From the NCBI GenBank assembly GCA_030597775.1, contig JAUVRF010000053.1, positions 1-8,571 on the forward strand: a stretch of DNA of 8,571 bases. Direction: 5' to 3'. Shown piece after piece: positions 5,934 to 8,571 of this stretch. A program made the position numbers and the translations under genes. The notes beneath the pieces were generated by a model. That model saw only the letters and a program-made list of their open reading frames with translations, searched no databases and had not been told where the DNA came from. Source of the DNA: Methanobacteriota archaeon. GTDB lineage: Archaea; Thermoplasmatota; DTKX01; GCA-020343715. How positions within the stretch are numbered: position 1 is the first letter of the stretch; each line of letters begins with the position of its first letter.

Positions 5934-6641
5934 ATGAGCTTACACCAAAAGAGATTGTCATCTAGCAAGGTTCTGGCGATACCGAAGAAGCAGCACAAGT
6001 GGGTCACCCGATCCGCCCCCGGTCCTCATTCGAAGGACAAGAGCCTCCCACTGCTGGTGGCCGTGCGGGACAACCTGGGTCTATGCGATACCGCCCAGGA
6101 GGCCCGACGCATCATCGGCAACAGGGAGGTGGCGGTGGACATGACGCTCACCCGCGACTTCAAGCGCCCATTGGGCCTGATGGACACCATCAGCATCGCC
6201 AAGGCCAAGGCCTACTACAGGGTCCTGCTGGACCGCAAGGGGCGGCTCCGGTTGGTCCCGATCGACGAGAAGGACGCCAAGTGGAAGCTGGTCCGTATCG
6301 AGGACAAGACCATCCTGAAGGGTGGCAAGGACCAGCTCAATTGCCACGACGGCAGGAACCTAAGGGTCGACAAGGACACCTTCAAGACCGGAGACGCCCT
6401 CAAGCTGGAGCTGCCAGAACAGAAGATCCTGGCCCACTACCCCCTCGAGAAGGGCGCGGTGGCAATGGTGGTCAGCGGCGCACACACCGGCGAGATGTCC
6501 ACCGTCACCCAGCAGATCTCCACGCGAGGTTCCGCTGAGGGCCTGATAGAGTTCGCAGACGGCTTCTCCACAGTCAAGGCCAACGTGTTCATAGTCGGCT
6601 CGGAGAGGGCCGAGGTCACCGTACCGGAGGTGAGCATCTGA
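5934..6641 (+). CDS. rps4e: Ribosomal protein eS4 (S4e)
   Basis: eS4, 235 residues, a normal length. This small-subunit protein is found in archaea and eukaryotes but not bacteria, so it anchors the domain assignment. The N-terminal region has the typical HQKRLSSSKVLAIPKKQHKW. An S4-like RNA-binding domain covers about residues 40-95 (LPLLVAVRDNLGLCDTAQEA, IIGNREVAVD). A central domain with YRVLLDRKGRLRLVPID is followed by a C-terminal KOW region around VVSGAHTGEMSTV (residues 180-192). The ATG follows GAGGTTGAT, 10 nt after uL24. Its stop overlaps a candidate CTG start for uL5. Confidence 0.97.
   Translation: MSLHQKRLSSSKVLAIPKKQHKWVTRSAPGPHSKDKSLPLLVAVRDNLGLCDTAQEARRIIGNREVAVDMTLTRDFKRPLGLMDTISIAKAKAYYRVLLDRKGRLRLVPIDEKDAKWKLVRIEDKTILKGGKDQLNCHDGRNLRVDKDTFKTGDALKLELPEQKILAHYPLEKGAVAMVVSGAHTGEMSTVTQQISTRGSAEGLIEFADGFSTVKANVFIVGSERAEVTVPEVSI
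6626..6633 (+). promoter_or_regulatory. Strong ribosome binding site inside the end of eS4, placed for uL5
   Basis: GGAGGTGA is among the best Shine-Dalgarno matches in the window. It lies far (73 nt) from the first ATG of uL5 at 6707 but only 4 nt before an in-frame CTG at 6638, which overlaps the eS4 stop as CTGA. This spacing matches the other genes here. Confidence 0.6.
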
Positions 6642-6706
6642 GCCCGGACGAGGCTGCACCAGAGGCCGCCACTCCCAAGGGGCCGGTACCGGCGACCGAG
6701 AACCCG
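6638..6706 (+). other. Probable N-terminal coding extension of uL5 with a CTG start
   Basis: These 23 codons are open and in frame with uL5. After the CTG they read SPDEAAPEAATPKGPVPATENP, directly before the ATG at 6707. Third positions are mostly G or C, as in the neighbouring genes. The last residues, ENP, join the following M to give ENPMR, which as I recall is a conserved stretch near the start of euryarchaeal uL5. No ATG, GTG or TTG lies in this frame between the preceding stop (6536-6538) and 6707. I infer that translation starts at CTG 6638, giving a 189-residue uL5. Confidence 0.5.
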
Positions 6707-7207
6707 ATGCGGCGCATCCGCATCGAGAAGCTGGTCGCGAACATCGGCGTGGGAGAGGCCGGCGAGCGCCTCATGAAGGCCGCACAGGTCCTTGAGATGC
6801 TCACCAAGCGCAAGCCCATCCAGACCATCTCAAGGACCCACAACAAGGACCTGGGGCTCCGAAAGGGCATGCCCATCGGAGTGAAGGTCACCCTCCGCGG
6901 CAAAGAGGCCGAGGAGTTCTTCAAGCAGGCCATGTGGGTCCGCCAGAACCAACTGGCGGGTTACAGTTTCGACCATGAAGGGAACTGCTCCTTCGGTATC
7001 ACGGACTACACCGACTTCCCAGACATGAAGTACGATCCCGGGATAGGCATCTTCGGACTGTCCGTGAGCGTGGTGTTCTCCAGGCCCGGCCAGAGGGTCC
7101 AGCTGCGTCGGCGCAGCCGTCAGAACATACCCCGCAGGCACCGGACCGACACCCCGGAGATCAAGCGGTTCCTCAGGGAGGAGCACAAGATCGAGGTGAT
7201 CGAATGA
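6707..7207 (+). CDS. rpl5: Ribosomal protein uL5 (start at the first ATG; probably longer)
   Basis: uL5, 166 residues from this ATG. It binds 5S rRNA in the central protuberance and touches the P-site tRNA. Family signatures are RRIRIEKLVANIGVGEAGER at the N-terminus, AAQVLEMLTKRKPIQTISR, GMPIGVKVTLRGKEAEEFF, and ITDYTDFPDMKYDPGIGIFG. The ATG has no ribosome binding site, and the codons before it look coding, so the real start is probably the CTG at 6638, with the strong GGAGGTGA at 6626-6633. I keep the first ATG as the conservative boundary. The stop overlaps the uS14 start as ATGA. Identity is secure; the start is doubtful. Confidence 0.93.
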   Translation: MRRIRIEKLVANIGVGEAGERLMKAAQVLEMLTKRKPIQTISRTHNKDLGLRKGMPIGVKVTLRGKEAEEFFKQAMWVRQNQLAGYSFDHEGNCSFGITDYTDFPDMKYDPGIGIFGLSVSVVFSRPGQRVQLRRRSRQNIPRRHRTDTPEIKRFLREEHKIEVIE

Positions 7208-7362
7208 CCGCCGAGGAAGAATCCACCCCGGGTCCCCACAGGAACAAGGGTTGCGATCGTTGCGGCCGGATGCGCGGCATAGTCCGCCGATACGGCATGC
7301 ACCTGTGCCGACAGTGCTTCCGCGAGATCGCCCCAGAGCTGGGCTTCAAGAAGTATTCGTAG
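7204..7362 (+). CDS. rps14: Ribosomal protein uS14, zinc-binding form
   Basis: uS14, 52 residues, easily missed because it is so short. It sits in the small-subunit head near the decoding region. The translation begins MTAEEESTPG and continues with HRNKGCDRCGRMRGIVRRYG and HLCRQCFREIAPELGFKKYS. The zinc ribbon is C17-x2-C20 and C35-x2-C38. The length and zinc site are those of archaeal/eukaryotic-type uS14. It starts in a 4-nt ATGA overlap with the uL5 stop, so coupled translation is likely. The short acidic N-terminus (residues 4-6 EEE) is the only deviation I notice. uS8 follows after 11 nt. Confidence 0.95.
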   Translation: MTAEEESTPGPHRNKGCDRCGRMRGIVRRYGMHLCRQCFREIAPELGFKKYS

Positions 7363-7373
7363 GAGGAAGAAGC

Positions 7374-7763
7374 ATGCAACACGATCCATTGAGTGACGCC
7401 ATGACCCTCATCAAAAACGCAGAGATGACGGGCCACATGGAATGCACGATCCACCCCTCCTCGAAGCTCATCGGTCATGTCCTCAAGGTGATGCAGGAGT
7501 ACGGGTACATCGGGAACTTCGAGTACATGGAGGATGGCCGTGCAGGCCAGTTCCGCGTCGCCCTCGTGGGTAACATTAACAAGTGCGGTGCCATCAGGCC
7601 CCGCTTCGCCGCCAAGCGCAACGAGCTTGAGAAGTACGAGGCCAGGTACCTGCCTGCCCAGGACTTCGGAGTGCTGATACTGACGACCACCAAGGGCGTG
7701 CTGAGCCACCGCCAGGCCAAAGAAGAGGGCGTCGGCGGTAAGCTGCTAGCATTTGTGTACTGA
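7374..7763 (+). CDS. rps8: Ribosomal protein uS8
   Basis: uS8, 129 residues, a primary 16S rRNA-binding protein of the small-subunit body. The archaeal pattern is plain: DPLSDAMTLIKNAEMTGHME at the N-terminus, then SSKLIGHVLKVMQEYGYIGNF, and a C-terminal domain ending GVLSHRQAKEEGVGGKLLAF (residues 108-127), where the S/T-rich turn contacts RNA. AGGAGG at 7361-7366 lies 7 nt before this ATG. A longer in-frame reading from 7251 would run through uS14 and can be dismissed. uL6 follows after 15 nt. Confidence 0.97.
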   Translation: MQHDPLSDAMTLIKNAEMTGHMECTIHPSSKLIGHVLKVMQEYGYIGNFEYMEDGRAGQFRVALVGNINKCGAIRPRFAAKRNELEKYEARYLPAQDFGVLILTTTKGVLSHRQAKEEGVGGKLLAFVY

Positions 7764-7778
7764 GGAGGAGGTGGACAA

Positions 7779-8315
7779 ATGGCAGTCCTCGTTGAGTACA
7801 ACGACAACATAAAGATGCCCGAGGGCGTGACCTGCTCGCAGGAGGTCGGCACCCTCATCATCAAGGGCCCCAAGGGCGAGAACCGTCGTGAGTTCAAGCA
7901 CTACAAGCTGGCGATGAACGTGGAGACCGGAAATGTGCAGATATACGTGAGGCTCCCGTCCATCAAGCAGAAGGCCCTGTGCGGCACCTGGTCCGCCCAC
8001 GTGCGGAACATGGTCAAGGGTGTCCAGGAGGGCTTCGAGTACGAGCTCAAAGTGGTCTACGCCCACTTTCCGATCAAGACCTCGGTGAAGGGTGACAACT
8101 TCTCCATCGAGAACTTCCTGGGCGAACGCTTCCCCAGGACCGCCCGCATCATGCCCAACGTCGAGATCAAGACCAAGGGCGACCAGGTACTGGTCTCCGG
8201 AATAGACAAGGAGATGGTGGGGCAGACCGCCGTGAACATCGAACTGGCCACCAAGATCAAGGGTTACGACCCTCGTGTCTTCCAGGATGGCATATACATC
8301 GTGAGGAAGGGGTGA
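7779..8315 (+). CDS. rpl6: Ribosomal protein uL6
   Basis: uL6, 178 residues, normal length. It has two similar alpha/beta domains and binds 23S rRNA beside the sarcin-ricin loop, close to the GTPase factor site. Visible signatures are EGVTCSQEVGTLIIKGPKGE in the first domain, GTWSAHVRNMVKGV starting at residue 69, YAHFPIKT in the middle, and in the second domain FPRTARIMPNVEIK, VSGIDKEMVGQTAVNIE and a final GYDPRVFQDGIYIVRKG. The ribosome binding site GGAGGTGG (7767-7774) is strong and just upstream. The next gene opens 5 nt after the stop. Confidence 0.98.
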   Translation: MAVLVEYNDNIKMPEGVTCSQEVGTLIIKGPKGENRREFKHYKLAMNVETGNVQIYVRLPSIKQKALCGTWSAHVRNMVKGVQEGFEYELKVVYAHFPIKTSVKGDNFSIENFLGERFPRTARIMPNVEIKTKGDQVLVSGIDKEMVGQTAVNIELATKIKGYDPRVFQDGIYIVRKG

Positions 8316-8320
8316 GGTAG

Positions 8321-8571
8321 ATGGCCGACGAGAAGAAGAACGAGGCGAAGCCCAAGGTGGAAGCCAAGCCCAAGGCGGAAGCGAAACCCAAGGCGGAGAC
8401 CAAGCCCAAGGCGGAAGCGAAGCCCAAGAAGAAGGCGGAGGCCAAGCCCAAGGCGGAAGCGAAGCCCAAGAAGAAGGCGGAGGCCAAGCCCAAGGCAGAG
8501 GCCAAGCCCAAGGCGGAAGCGAAGCCCAAGAAGAAGGCGGAGGCCAAGCCCAAGGCGGAGGCCAAGCCCAA
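8321..8571 (+). CDS. Probable ribosomal protein eL32, N-terminal tail only (3' end outside window)
   Basis: An ATG 5 nt after uL6, with GAGGT at 8314-8318, opens a frame that stays open to the window edge (83 full codons). After MADEKKNEA it consists entirely of KPKAEA and KPKKKAEA repeats. No conserved domain is reached, so the product cannot be read from the sequence itself. The gene after uL6 in archaeal clusters is normally eL32, and archaeal eL32 often has a variable N-terminal extension, so that is the inferred identity. Codon choice matches the neighbours. The alternative is an unrelated Lys/Ala/Pro-rich protein inserted before eL32. Confidence 0.65.
   Translation, partial: MADEKKNEAKPKVEAKPKAEAKPKAETKPKAEAKPKKKAEAKPKAEAKPKKKAEAKPKAEAKPKAEAKPKKKAEAKPKAEAKP
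8348..8571 (+). repeat. Low-complexity KPKAEA/KPKKKAEA repeat array
   Basis: An in-frame array of 18-nt units (AAGCCCAAGGCGGAAGCG and close variants, coding KPKAEA) alternates with 24-nt units carrying two extra Lys codons (KPKKKAEA). The order is about four short, then long, short, long, short, short, long, short, and it continues past the edge. DNA copies are nearly identical, implying recent expansion. The same array read backwards gives a hydrophobic-looking minus-strand open frame, which is an artefact. Confidence 0.9.

Noticed and set aside
7251..7763. uS8 read with a 41-residue N-terminal extension
   Set aside because: The extension overlaps uS14 out of frame; the ATG at 7374 has AGGAGG at the right distance and matches the start of the uS8 family.
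8257..8571. Minus-strand open frame reading GLASALGLASAFFLGFAS-like hydrophobic repeats, resembling a membrane protein
   Set aside because: It is the exact reverse reading of the KPKAEA repeat array; repeats without stops in one frame produce long antisense frames. No ribosome binding site or domain supports it, and it overlaps the end of uL6.
1..8571. A hidden non-ribosomal system or mobile element
   Set aside because: Both strands are accounted for by conserved translation genes with gaps no longer than 65 nt; no transposase, integrase, inverted terminal repeats, tRNA or rRNA gene could be recognised.

Overview
The window is a single, densely packed, plus-strand run of archaeal translation genes: the S10/spc-type ribosomal protein cluster. 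In order it holds uL4 (cut by the left edge), uL23, uL2, uS19, uL22, uS3, uL29, translation factor aIF1 (SUI1), RNase P protein component 1 (Rpp29/Pop4), uS17, uL14, uL24, eS4, uL5, uS14, uS8, uL6 and the start of a gene at the eL32 position (cut by the right edge). The presence of eS4 and the aIF1-Rnp1 pair inside the ribosomal cluster marks it as archaeal, and this order is the usual euryarchaeal one. The DNA is GC-rich, with strong GC preference at third codon positions. Ribosome binding sites resemble GGAGGTGAT, which complements the archaeal 16S 3' end. Together with long Lys/Ala/Pro-rich tails on ribosomal proteins, this fits a GC-rich euryarchaeon, perhaps of the Thermoplasmatota, but the lineage is a guess from sequence impression.

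Layout. Positions 1-4110 hold the large- and small-subunit proteins uL4 to uL29, with gaps of 2-10 nt. Positions 4108-4696 hold aIF1 and Rnp1, joined to uL29 and to each other by overlapping stop/start codons. Positions 4697-4760 are the one clear intergenic space and contain a strong GC-rich hairpin. Positions 4761-8315 hold uS17 to uL6, again with gaps of 15 nt or less, apart from an apparent 65-nt gap before uL5 that is better explained as unrecognised uL5 coding sequence. From 8321 a new gene opens with a long repetitive Lys-Pro-Ala-Glu leader and runs off the window.

The genes work as one translation module: ribosomal proteins of both subunits, the initiation factor that guards start-codon selection, and a subunit of the tRNA 5'-processing enzyme. 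They are probably co-transcribed and translationally coupled. No transposon, CRISPR, tRNA/rRNA gene, prophage gene or new defence-like system is visible. The points of interest are a probable non-AUG (CUG) start for uL5, the hairpin before uS17, and the low-complexity charged tails on three proteins, which are encoded by near-perfect DNA repeats.
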